DNA of 49,935 nucleotides from JAPLDP01 sp964628285 (GTDB lineage Bacteria; Bacteroidota; Bacteroidia; Bacteroidales; JAGONC01). The notes under the pieces were generated by a model. It made no database searches and was not told where the DNA came from. It saw only the letters and a program-made list of their open reading frames with translations. The translations under genes were made by a program, and so were the position numbers. Shown piece after piece: positions 36,171 through 42,891 of this stretch; within the stretch, counting starts at the first letter, position 1, and each line of letters begins with the position of its first letter. The stretch spans positions 1 to 49,935 of the forward strand of contig CAZVNP010000021.1 of the NCBI GenBank assembly GCA_964628285.1. Reading direction: 5' to 3'.

Positions 36171-37400
36171 TTATCCAAATGAAAGGATGGATCGGGTGAT
36201 CCTCTCCAGGGCATCCCTCATCTGCTCTTCCGTGATGACCAGCGGTGGTGCAAAGCGGATGATATGCTGATGTGTGGGTTTGGCCAGGATACCGTTTTCC
36301 ATCATGGCCAGGCAAACATCCCAGGCTTCCTTACCGCCTCTTGGCCTGATCACAATGGCATTGAGCAATCCTTTACCACGGACCAGCTCAATCATATCCG
36401 ACCTGATCTTCTTCATTTCAGAACGGAATAACTTACCCATATTGGCTGCGTTCTCAGCCAGGTGTTCATCCTGCAACACCTGCAGCGAGGTGACGGCTAT
36501 TTTAGCTGCAAGAGGATTTCCGCCGAAGGTCGAACCATGCTGACCCGGTTTGATCGTCAGCATGATCTCATCGTCGGCCAGGACGGCAGAGATGGGATAC
36601 AGGCCGCCGGAGAGGGCCTTGCCAAGGATGACCATATCGGGACGGACATTTTCATGGTCACAGGCCAGCATTTTGCCGGTACGTGCCAGACCGGTCTGCA
36701 CCTCATCGGCGACGAAAAGCACACGTTTGGAATGACAGAGTTCATAAGCTTTGGCTAAATAGCCGTCATCGGGGACGAAGACGCCTGCTTCACCCTGTAC
36801 GGGTTCCACCAGAAAACCAGCGACATGAGGATCTTTTAATGCTTTTTCAAGAGCAGATACGTTATTGTAAGGAATGATCTCAAGACCTGGCAGGTAAGGG
36901 CCAAATCCGTCACGTGCATCCGGGTCGGTGGAAGCGGAGATCACGGCAATGGTACGACCGTGGAAATTGCCTTCACAAACGATGATTTTTGCCCGGTTTT
37001 CCGGAATACCCTTGACATCATAAGCCCACCTGCGGCATAACTTCAGCGCCGTTTCCACACCCTCGGCGCCTGTGTTCATCGGAAGCATCTTGTCATAGCC
37101 AAATAAAGCGGTGATGTATTTTTCGTATGATCCCAGCGAGTCATTATAAAAAGCCCTTGAGGTAAGCGTGAGTTCTTTGGCCTGCACAATAAGGGTATTC
37201 ACGATACGTGGATGACAATGCCCCTGGTTGACAGCCGAATAGGCTGAAAGGAAATCATAATAGCGTTTTCCTTCCACATCCCATAAATAAACACCTTCAC
37301 CTTTCGAAAGCACCACCGGTAGCGGATGGTAATTATGGGCTCCGTAACTATCCTCCATTTGCATCAATTGCTGTGAGGTCAGTTCTTCTGTCGTTTGCAT
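36171..37400 (-). CDS. rocD: Ornithine aminotransferase
   Basis: A 409-residue class III PLP-dependent aminotransferase. Motifs are DVEGKRYYDFLSAYSAVNQGHCHPRIV, the PLP phosphate region NTGAEGVETALKLCRRWAYD, NFHGRTIAVISASTD, VADEVQTGLARTGK, and the catalytic lysine in ILGKALSGGLYPISAVLAD. YSAVNQGH is typical of ornithine--oxo-acid transaminase rather than acetylornithine aminotransferase. It turns ornithine and 2-oxoglutarate into glutamate semialdehyde and glutamate. The gene converges with the TonB receptor, 26 nt apart, and has its own promoter with a palindromic site. Confidence 0.92.
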   Translation of the reverse strand: MQTTEELTSQQLMQMEDSYGAHNYHPLPVVLSKGEGVYLWDVEGKRYYDFLSAYSAVNQGHCHPRIVNTLIVQAKELTLTSRAFYNDSLGSYEKYITALFGYDKMLPMNTGAEGVETALKLCRRWAYDVKGIPENRAKIIVCEGNFHGRTIAVISASTDPDARDGFGPYLPGLEIIPYNNVSALEKALKDPHVAGFLVEPVQGEAGVFVPDDGYLAKAYELCHSKRVLFVADEVQTGLARTGKMLACDHENVRPDMVILGKALSGGLYPISAVLADDEIMLTIKPGQHGSTFGGNPLAAKIAVTSLQVLQDEHLAENAANMGKLFRSEMKKIRSDMIELVRGKGLLNAIVIRPRGGKEAWDVCLAMMENGILAKPTHQHIIRFAPPLVITEEQMRDALERITRSILSFG

Positions 37401-37426
37401 GTCTTTTTGAGTTTGAAGAAATTATT

Positions 37427-37479
37427 GTTAACCGGTTAACGTACGGTTGCAAATGTAATCATTTGGGAACAACAGGCAA
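37427..37479 (-). promoter_or_regulatory. rocD promoter with palindromic operator candidate
   Basis: Read leftward: TTG (37477-37479), a 19-nt spacer, and TACATTTG (37450-37457), a good Bacteroidota promoter. Just downstream of the expected transcription start lies the perfect 14-bp palindrome GTTAACCGGTTAAC (37427-37440). Its CG-centred form resembles LacI-family sites. The operator role is inferred. Confidence 0.55.
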
Positions 37480-37480
37480 T

Positions 37481-37690
37481 AAATCCCAAATCCCGAATCC
37501 CGAATCACAAATAAATCACAATGATCAAATCACAAAAAACAAACATTGCTGGCAAATACGTGAGAATTCAAAGATTCCTGACTTCATATTATTTTTAAAA
37601 GACCGAGCTTAGATAAGTTCTGCTTTGTTTCCCAAGTTTGGATCTTGTGATTTGTGATTTATTTGGGATTTGATCATTGTGATTTGTTTG
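37481..37690 (-). repeat. Dispersed repeat element, copy A
   Basis: This AT-rich element has inverted ends: AAATCCCAAAT/CACAAATAAATCACAA on the left and TTGTGATTTGTGATTTATTTGGGATTTG on the right. A core separates them. The reverse complement of the core aligns with the core of copy B (39866-40095), sharing TTGGGAAACAA, CTCGGT, GGAATCTTTGAA and AATGTTTG. No ORF lies in it. It fills most of the gap between rocD and the first ATPase gene. It may be a MITE-like non-autonomous element or a degenerate one; origin is inferred. Confidence 0.6.
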
Positions 37691-37754
37691 TGGTTCACCA
37701 GCAGGCGCTCAGAGATATAAAATAACAACCCCAAATACTCAGTTGCCCTATGCA

Positions 37755-38885
37755 TCAGGTAAAATAATATTTCCTGAGCCAGTTGGTATATAGCGGATCA
37801 AGAATAATGAGATCATGGTCCTGGTCATCAATGATTTCTTTATCCATAAGTGATTTCCTGATCCTGATCACATTGGCCGAACTTCCCAACCGGTACTTTT
37901 CAATATTATCCTTTGTACTGTGCCGGGTCTCACCATCAATCAACATTCTTAAAAAATTTACCTGCGGAGTGGTGAGGTTCTCAGTCATACCCTGAAATAA
38001 AAGGCTCATCTGTAAAACCAGGCCATCCATGGCTTCCTCAACGGTAGATACCGTGACTTCTTTATCAGTCCTTAGCCAGACCAGTTGCGCCAACTGCTGA
38101 ACATAATAAGGATGTCCTTCTGTCAGAACAGCTATTTTCTCAGCATATAATGTTGAGATCTTTTTCCCTGTCGACCTGAAACGCTCTTCAATAAACGGGA
38201 TCCATAAATGAACAGCTATTCTTGATAAAAATATCAAGTCGCCAAATTTGTAAAACGGCATCGACGGAGAAGTAAAAACATCCATGAGCATATGTCTTTT
38301 ACTGCCGTAAAGGCAGTAGGAAACAGACTGGTGGGTTTGCCAATGTGACCTTAATTTTTTCTGAAAGGCCAGGGGATCATCAAAAAATCCTATATTCTGA
38401 AATTCATCGATACAGATAACAAGCTTTCTTTTTTTTGATATGGCAATATTCTCTGCCAGGTCGAGTATTTCGTCAGGTTGCTTTTTCAATTCGCTCCAAT
38501 TCAGGCTAAGACTGAATTCTTGCTGTGAATCCGGTGAAAAGCTGATCCGGGGCACCCATTGTTTCATGAATTTTCTAACATTGGAGGCAACCTCTTCCAG
38601 GCGGCTGGAGGCGGCACGTATTACATTTTCCGCCAAAGCTTTGTAAAACCCTTCTTCGCTGCGGATATTGAATAAGTCGATGACAGTGATTATAATACGC
38701 TTGCCCATCACTTCAGCTTCTTTAACCGCATTTAACACTAAAGATGATTTGCCCCATCTCCTTGGTGAAATCAAAATAGTGTTTGTTCCCGAAAGAAAAT
38801 TTTGAATGAGCCGGGCTTTTTCATCTTCACGATCAGTGAAATTCTCTCCAACAGCCAGTTTGCCATAAATAAACGGTGTTTCCAT
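37755..38885 (-). CDS. AAA+ ATPase (archaeal-ATPase-like) with C-terminal winged helix
   Basis: The protein has 376 residues. The N-terminal P-loop module has Walker A in SPRRWGKSSLVL near 41 and Walker B KLVICIDEFQNIGF near 155. A sensor-like YCLYGSKRHML follows. The C-terminus holds a small helical bundle (LTEGHPYYVQQLAQLVW near 255) and a winged helix (VIRIRKSLMDKEIIDDQD), a layout typical of PF01637-like STAND-type ATPases. A homologue with the same order lies at 40451-41569. Its promoter sits inside 15-bp dyad repeats. Such ATPases are common in accessory regions; the target is unknown. A regulator or conflict-system role is inference. Confidence 0.8.
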   Translation of the reverse strand: METPFIYGKLAVGENFTDREDEKARLIQNFLSGTNTILISPRRWGKSSLVLNAVKEAEVMGKRIIITVIDLFNIRSEEGFYKALAENVIRAASSRLEEVASNVRKFMKQWVPRISFSPDSQQEFSLSLNWSELKKQPDEILDLAENIAISKKRKLVICIDEFQNIGFFDDPLAFQKKLRSHWQTHQSVSYCLYGSKRHMLMDVFTSPSMPFYKFGDLIFLSRIAVHLWIPFIEERFRSTGKKISTLYAEKIAVLTEGHPYYVQQLAQLVWLRTDKEVTVSTVEEAMDGLVLQMSLLFQGMTENLTTPQVNFLRMLIDGETRHSTKDNIEKYRLGSSANVIRIRKSLMDKEIIDDQDHDLIILDPLYTNWLRKYYFT

Positions 38886-38901
38886 AATCCAGTATTTTCC
38901 A

Positions 38902-38958
38902 CAAAGATAGGTAATTCAATAGTTACTAACAAATTTGTTAGTAACATTTTTGTTACCT
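38902..38958 (-). promoter_or_regulatory. ATPase promoter embedded in dyad repeats
   Basis: Read leftward, TTTG (38930-38933), a 20-nt spacer and TATCTTTG (38902-38909) make a near-consensus promoter 16 nt from the ATG. The -33 box lies inside the perfect 24-bp palindrome GTTACTAACAAA/TTTGTTAGTAAC (38922-38945). Three 15-bp tandem units can be read, starting at 38913, 38928 and 38943; the last two carry AACA...TGTT cores. Outer arms AGGTAA (38909-38914) and TTACCT (38953-38958) extend the symmetry. Repressor binding here would occlude the promoter. Confidence 0.6.
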
Positions 38959-39069
38959 TTTTCATTTTCTTATTTCTCTATTTAAAGATAGGGGGTTAAA
39001 CTAGACCGCCGACCATCAATTATCAGCTACAATAAGAATTCCGGTGTTGCTTTATCCAGGTCTGGTTTC

Positions 39070-39372
39070 TCAAATCCCAGAATTGACCCGCCCCAGCAAA
39101 AAATTATCAGCCACCTTTCTCAGGACTGCGGATAAATGATTAGGATCCATAGGTGATTTTATCCAATTGTCCAAGGCGGGAATATAGTCTTTGTAAATGG
39201 GATCAGCATTCACGAAAAAGTCGAGATCTTCACTGTACTTGTGACCAAGATAGTATCTCCCCAGAGCAGTCCCTCCGGTGAGATAAAATAGATAGTTCAT
39301 ACTTGCCCACCAGTTTAGGGATTTATCCTGTAACTGGTAAAGTTTCTTGTAATCTTTTTTTAATGAAAGCAT
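39070..39372 (-). pseudogene. Internally deleted AbiEii/MNT-type nucleotidyltransferase
   Basis: The 100 residues keep the start of a short AbiEii-type toxin (FYLTGGTALGRYYLGHKYSEDLDFFVN) and what looks like the normal end of the family (LRKVADNFLLGRVNS). Full members have about 200-230 residues, so roughly 100-120 residues between them are missing, in frame. The glycine and aspartate catalytic motifs remain, but the fold is incomplete, so activity is unlikely. It overlaps the upstream partner by 50 bp. Confidence 0.6.
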
Positions 39373-39637
39373 ATTTCTTTCGTAAAGAAGGCATTCTGAG
39401 GCTCTTTATAAGATCGTCGGTCAGCAATTCCTGTATCTGATCAATTGTAAATAAATCTAAAACCGTAAACCATAAATAGGATTCAAGGACTTTCTTAAAG
39501 ATATCTGTTTGTGTATAATGCCCGGCGCTTTCCTTTTCTCCACGGATCAATGCAGCTATGTCATCAACAGAAATGCTGTAATCCCAGGCAAGCTGCCTGC
39601 ATAATTCCATTTTCTTATGATGAGCTATATTTTTCAT
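39323..39637 (-). CDS. Antitoxin-like partner of the nucleotidyltransferase
   Basis: The protein has 104 residues from the ATG at 39637; a TTG at 39655 is a weaker option. It is all-helical: LAWDYSISVDDIAALIRGE near the start, then FTIDQIQELLTDDLIKSLRMPSLRKKYAFIKKRL at the end. The SLRKKYAFIKKRL tail is typical of small proteins encoded directly before short AbiEii-type nucleotidyltransferases in Bacteroidota. It seems intact while its toxin is deleted, leaving an orphan antitoxin. The assignment rests on context and my recollection of the family. Confidence 0.5.
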   Translation of the reverse strand: MKNIAHHKKMELCRQLAWDYSISVDDIAALIRGEKESAGHYTQTDIFKKVLESYLWFTVLDLFTIDQIQELLTDDLIKSLRMPSLRKKYAFIKKRLQETLPVTG

Positions 39638-39719
39638 AACATGTTGATCAGTCAAAAATAATCATTATTTTGAAGACTGGATCAAATGGTTGAAATATTG
39701 ACGTTGACAGTATCCTTAT

Positions 39720-39866
39720 ATTTTGATGGAGTGGCTTTTGGTTTACCGGATCGCGACACTGAACCGCCAGTCGAAGCGGAAAATCACGTTGGAGATCATT
39801 GATCTAAAAGATGATCAGGGAAATGCCAGGGGGACTTTGGTGAGGTTCAGGATACCGATGGGGTGA
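39720..39866 (+). pseudogene. C-terminal relic of a LytS-type sensor histidine kinase
   Basis: The frame ending at TGA 39864-39866 reads NRQSKRKITLEIIDLKDDQ then GNARGTLVRFRIP. This is the C-terminal end of the ATPase domain in LytS/YehU-type sensor kinases. Nothing upstream of ~39720 continues the kinase. Repeat copy B abuts its stop codon. A LytTR relic of the matching response regulator type lies at 41593-41829. Confidence 0.55.
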
Positions 39867-40095
39867 AATCCCAAATCACAAGCACCAAGTCCCAAATAAG
39901 TTCCAATCCGCCGCGGCGGAACAAAATCCAAATTTGGGAAACAAGTCAATACTAATATTGTCTCGGTATTATAAAAAATAAAATAAAGTCTGGAATCTTT
40001 GAACCATAACGAATTTGCTATTAATGTTTGGTCCGCCTTAGGCGGATTGTGATTTGTTTATTGTGATTTATTTGGGATTTGAGATTTGTTGATTG
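39866..40095 (+). repeat. Dispersed repeat element, copy B
   Basis: This is the second copy of the element at 37481-37690, in the opposite orientation. Ends read AAATCCCAAATCACAAG...CCAAATAAG and ATTGTGATTTATTTGGGATTTGAGATTT. Two small hairpins not in copy A, TCCGCCGCGGCGGA and TCCGCCTTAGGCGGA, sit within it. The core aligns with copy A over about 100 nt. No ORF is present. The two copies bracket the first ATPase gene and the nucleotidyltransferase remnant. Confidence 0.6.
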
Positions 40096-40255
40096 GGGTT
40101 GGTTCTCTCCGATGCATTAATAAGCCAGATCCCTGCTTATACGAATCCCCACCCGGCACCCATTCATCCAACTCATTTTAAACTGTTTTTTGCTTTAGTC
40201 GGTATATCCAATTAGCATAGCCCCCATTATCTTTACATGCCTGAGATTTTAATTG

Positions 40256-40410
40256 AAACATTTTGTTTAAAACATTTTGTTTNNNNNNNNNNNNNNNNNN
40301 NNNNNNNNNNNNNNNNNNNNNNNNNNNNNNNNNNNNNNNNNNNNNNNNNNNNNNNNNNNNNNNNNNNNNNNNNNNNNNNNNNAAACATTTTGTTTAAAAC
40401 ATTTTGTTTT
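40256..40410 (+). repeat. 14-bp tandem repeat array interrupted by an assembly gap
   Basis: The unit AAACATTTTGTTTA is repeated head to tail, with two copies before (40256-40282) and two after (40383-40410) a run of exactly 100 N (40283-40382). The gap length is a placeholder, so the true copy number is unknown. Each unit holds a dyad, AACA-TTT-TGTT. The last unit supplies the -33 box of the ATPase gene downstream. Confidence 0.85.
40283..40382. other. Assembly gap of 100 N inside the tandem array
   Basis: All bases are N. The same 14-bp repeat on both sides indicates that the assembler failed on the array. Anything else inside the gap cannot be excluded. Confidence 0.95.
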
Positions 40411-40434
40411 ATTTAAAAAAACTTCATAATTTTG
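40403..40434 (+). promoter_or_regulatory. Promoter of the second AAA+ ATPase
   Basis: TTTG (40403-40406), a 20-nt spacer and TAATTTTG (40427-40434). The -33 box is part of the last AACATTTTGTT dyad of the array, the same geometry and spacing as at 38902-38933. Transcription would start near 40440, leaving a leader of about 10 nt before the ATG at 40451. Confidence 0.6.
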
Positions 40435-40450
40435 TGCAAAAATGATGATT

Positions 40451-41569
40451 ATGAATCCATTCATTGTGAAAGATTATGCTGGTCCCGAATTCTTTTGTGA
40501 CAGGATCGACGAGACAAAAAGACTTCTTAACGCCATAGAAAATCAGAGGAACCTGACCTTGTCGTCAGTTCGCAAAATGGGTAAAACCGGACTTATCCTT
40601 CATGTTTTTAACCAGTTAAAAAGTACAAAGGAAATCGATGCCATATATTTTGACATTTACTTTACCAGTTCTTTATCGGGATTCATCGACAAGTTTGGCA
40701 CGAGTATTCTCTCAATAGAAGAATCATTATCTGACAGAATCAAACGAAAAATCAATAATTTTATTAAAAGTATCAGACCGACAATCACTTATGACAACCT
40801 GACGGGGTCTCCTGTTTTTTCTTTTCATCTTGAAAATGAATCTTCAGGAATCAGGACTTTGGAGGATATTTTTGGATTTTTAAATGAAAGAAGCCTTGAA
40901 AAGCCAATTATTATTGCCATTGATGAATTTCAACAAATTGCGAACTATGCTGAAAACAATGTAGAAGCTTTACTCAGAACCAATATTCAAAAACTACAAA
41001 ATGTAAATTTCATTTTTTCAGGAAGTGATGACCGGCTTCTGATCAATATGTTTACCAATGCTAAAAAGCCTTTTTATCAAAGTACTGAATTCATGCATCT
41101 TGAAGAAATTCCTGAGGGGTACTATACGCAATTTATAAAGGATAAATTCAATGATGCTCGAATAATTATCGAGGATGAAGCTGCCAGAGAGATCTTAAAT
41201 ATGACACGCCGGCACACTTATTATGTTCAGTTTCTTTGCAATAGATTATATGGTTCAGGATATGAAACCATTACCAAAGAAAGAGTCAGACAAATTTACT
41301 CGGATATCCTTACAGAAAATGAAGTGTATTATTCTGAATACCGTGATTTACTGACTAAACAGCAATGGAATTTAATGATTGCTTTGGCAAAAGAAGAGGG
41401 GGTCGGCAAAATCACTGCCTCTGAATTTATTAAAAAGCATGATCTAAGTAATAGTGCTACAGTCAGACGTGGTATTCAATCCCTTATGGATAAAAAAATG
41501 ATCTATAAAAAACAATCAAAATATTATGTTTATGATGTGTTTTTCGCTAAATGGTTGCAAAGACTTTGA
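40451..41569 (+). CDS. AAA+ ATPase (archaeal-ATPase-like), paralogue of the gene at 37755
   Basis: The protein has 372 residues from the ATG at 40451 (ATGs at 40442 and 40445 are close alternatives; MNPFI aligns with METPFI of the paralogue). Walker A is SVRKMGKTGLIL near 41, Walker B is IIIAIDEFQQIANY near 155, and a sensor-like FIFSGSDDRLL lies near 195. The C-terminal helical region (LNMTRRHTYYVQFLCNRLY) leads to a winged helix (ATVRRGIQSLMDKKMIYKKQSKYYVYD). AT-rich composition suggests transfer. The gene stands alone behind a dyad array and bordering broken genes. Possible roles are autoregulated switch, toxin or defence ATPase; none can be chosen from sequence. Confidence 0.8.
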   Translation: MNPFIVKDYAGPEFFCDRIDETKRLLNAIENQRNLTLSSVRKMGKTGLILHVFNQLKSTKEIDAIYFDIYFTSSLSGFIDKFGTSILSIEESLSDRIKRKINNFIKSIRPTITYDNLTGSPVFSFHLENESSGIRTLEDIFGFLNERSLEKPIIIAIDEFQQIANYAENNVEALLRTNIQKLQNVNFIFSGSDDRLLINMFTNAKKPFYQSTEFMHLEEIPEGYYTQFIKDKFNDARIIIEDEAAREILNMTRRHTYYVQFLCNRLYGSGYETITKERVRQIYSDILTENEVYYSEYRDLLTKQQWNLMIALAKEEGVGKITASEFIKKHDLSNSATVRRGIQSLMDKKMIYKKQSKYYVYDVFFAKWLQRL

Positions 41570-41592
41570 TTACTTTTATTCATTACAGCAAC

Positions 41593-41829
41593 CTATCCCC
41601 TGAACTCATCCGGAAAACGGAACAGTTCCTCTTTCCGGCCCTAGCCGAAAGGAAAAGCGCTGCCATCGGATAATAAGATGCGTCCTCCTTCCTGTTTTTC
41701 GAAACTCCTGAAATGTCTGATATTGATCAGACAGGACCGGTGAATGCGAAGGGATAATGAATCCTTGAGCATTATCGACCTGAAAACTGACGCCGGCCAG
41801 GCCGGCGGCACGCGGGTAGTCATCGACAT
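41593..41829 (-). pseudogene. LytTR response-regulator relic with in-frame stop
   Basis: Leftward frame with SLSLRIHRSCLINIRHFRSF and EGGRILLSDGSAFPFG, the recognition helix and end of a LytTR DNA-binding domain. An in-frame TAG at 41641-41643 stands where the family continues; the next codons read GRKEELFRFPDEFRG to a second TAG (41593-41595), which is probably the original end. No receiver domain remains. With the sensor kinase relic at 39720-39866 this suggests a lost two-component system. Confidence 0.6.
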
Positions 41830-41851
41830 GCCATTTAAAATAGCGGTTTAA

Positions 41852-41926
41852 TGTAATTTATTTAATTACAATTAAAAATTTCATTTATTTTTTGACATGT
41901 CATTCAAAAAAATTATAATAATTTTG
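41852..41926 (+). promoter_or_regulatory. Palindromes and promoter of a deleted DUF4143-type gene
   Basis: TGTAATT (41852-41858) and AATTACA (41864-41870) form a 7-bp inverted repeat. TGACATGTCA (41893-41902) is a second palindrome. A -7 box TAATTTTG lies at 41919-41926, with TTTG 41891-41894 as a possible -33 at a long 24-nt spacing. The coding sequence that follows is only the end of an ATPase gene. Confidence 0.4.
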
Positions 41927-41927
41927 A

Positions 41928-42158
41928 ATTACGATTCAGAGACTGTTTAAAATTTATGCAAAAAGATATTTCTGGAGGACGACACAACAACAGGAAATCG
42001 ATTACCTGGAAGAGTATGGAGGGAAGCTCAATGCGTTTGAAATAAAATGGAATCCTTTGAGGAAGAAAGGATTCCCGTTAACCTTCACCGGTAACTATCC
42101 GGATGCCGTCACACAAACCATAAACGGGGATAATTTCTGGAGTTTTCTCGGAATCTGA
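41928..42158 (+). pseudogene. C-terminal relic of an AAA+ ATPase with DUF4143 domain
   Basis: The frame reads KRYFWRTTQQEIDYLEEYGG, then KLNAFEIKWN, and TFTGNYPD before the TGA at 42156-42158. This is the conserved end of DUF4143-type ATPases (YFWRT..QEIDYIEE, FEFKW). The -7 box at 41919-41926 stands immediately before it, so the whole ATPase domain has been deleted between promoter and 3' end. It converges with the rluA-like gene. Confidence 0.6.
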
Positions 42159-42161
42159 CAT

Positions 42162-42875
42162 TCAAATCACAATCCGCCTTTGGAGGATTGTGAAAGCCTT
42201 CCATAGTGCATCCCCGGGTGGCTCAGCCACGACGCGGATCATTTCTTTCCTGACCGGATGCATAAACGCCATCGCGCGCGCATGCAAATGGATTGAGCCA
42301 TCTTCATTGGTCCGCGGATAGCCATATTTAATATCCCCCCTGATGGGGCATCCGATGGCGGCCAGCTGGGCCCTGATCTGATGGTGACGGCCGGTGAGCA
42401 GCTCCACCTCGAGAAAATAGTAACGATCACTTGTTCCGATCAGCTGATAGATGAGTTCGGCACGCTGCGTCCCGGGTTTAGGGATATCATAGGCAAAGGA
42501 TTTATTCTTTTCCTGGTTGCGTTTGAGGTAATGAACCAGATGGTCATGATCTTTCGGCGGTTTGTTTTTCACTATGGCCCAGTAGATCTTGCTGATCTGT
42601 CCTTCCTTAAGCATGTCGTTCAGCCTGGCCAGGGCTTTGCCGGTGCGTGCGTACAGAACCACGCCGCTGACGGGTCTGTCGATGCGGTGCACCACACCCA
42701 GGAAAACAGCGCCCGGTTTGTTGTATTTCTTCTTGATGTAGTCTTTCAGAATATCCACCAGAGGCGTGTCTCCCGTCTTATCGCCTTGCACAATCTCGGA
42801 GGGGCGCTTGTTAAATGCCAGAAGGTGGTTGTCTTCGAAAAGGACACGGGATGGGGTATCCTGAAACCCGGTCAT
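42162..42875 (-). CDS. RluA-family pseudouridine synthase
   Basis: The protein has 237 residues from the ATG at 42875, 16 nt after the panB stop; an ATG at 42938 would overlap panB. It opens with VLFEDNHLLAFNKRPSEIVQGD. The catalytic motif is VHRIDRPVSGVVLYART near residue 63, with the active-site Asp in HRIDRP. LLTGRHHQIRAQLAAIGCPIRGDIKYG follows. The family isomerises uridine in 23S rRNA or tRNA; the target cannot be told. The last nine residues (TILQRRIVI) and the stop come from a fragment of the dispersed repeat. Confidence 0.88.
   Translation of the reverse strand: MTGFQDTPSRVLFEDNHLLAFNKRPSEIVQGDKTGDTPLVDILKDYIKKKYNKPGAVFLGVVHRIDRPVSGVVLYARTGKALARLNDMLKEGQISKIYWAIVKNKPPKDHDHLVHYLKRNQEKNKSFAYDIPKPGTQRAELIYQLIGTSDRYYFLEVELLTGRHHQIRAQLAAIGCPIRGDIKYGYPRTNEDGSIHLHARAMAFMHPVRKEMIRVVAEPPGDALWKAFTILQRRIVI
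42163..42192. repeat. Fragment of the dispersed repeat forming a hairpin
   Basis: CAAATCACAATCCGCC matches the reverse complement of copy B near 40038-40053. TCACAATCC (42167-42175) and GGATTGTGA (42184-42192) form a 9-bp stem. It lies between two convergent genes and could act as a terminator, though it lacks a T run. It overlaps the last codons of the rluA-like gene. Confidence 0.5.
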
Positions 42876-42891
42876 AACGGTGTCAGTGAAA

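Noticed and set aside
40256..40410. Possible CRISPR array
   Set aside because: Units are 14 bp, directly adjacent, with no spacers and no cas genes nearby.
40267..40464. Leftward ORF crossing the N run
   Set aside because: Most of its residues are undefined and the ends are translated repeat units.
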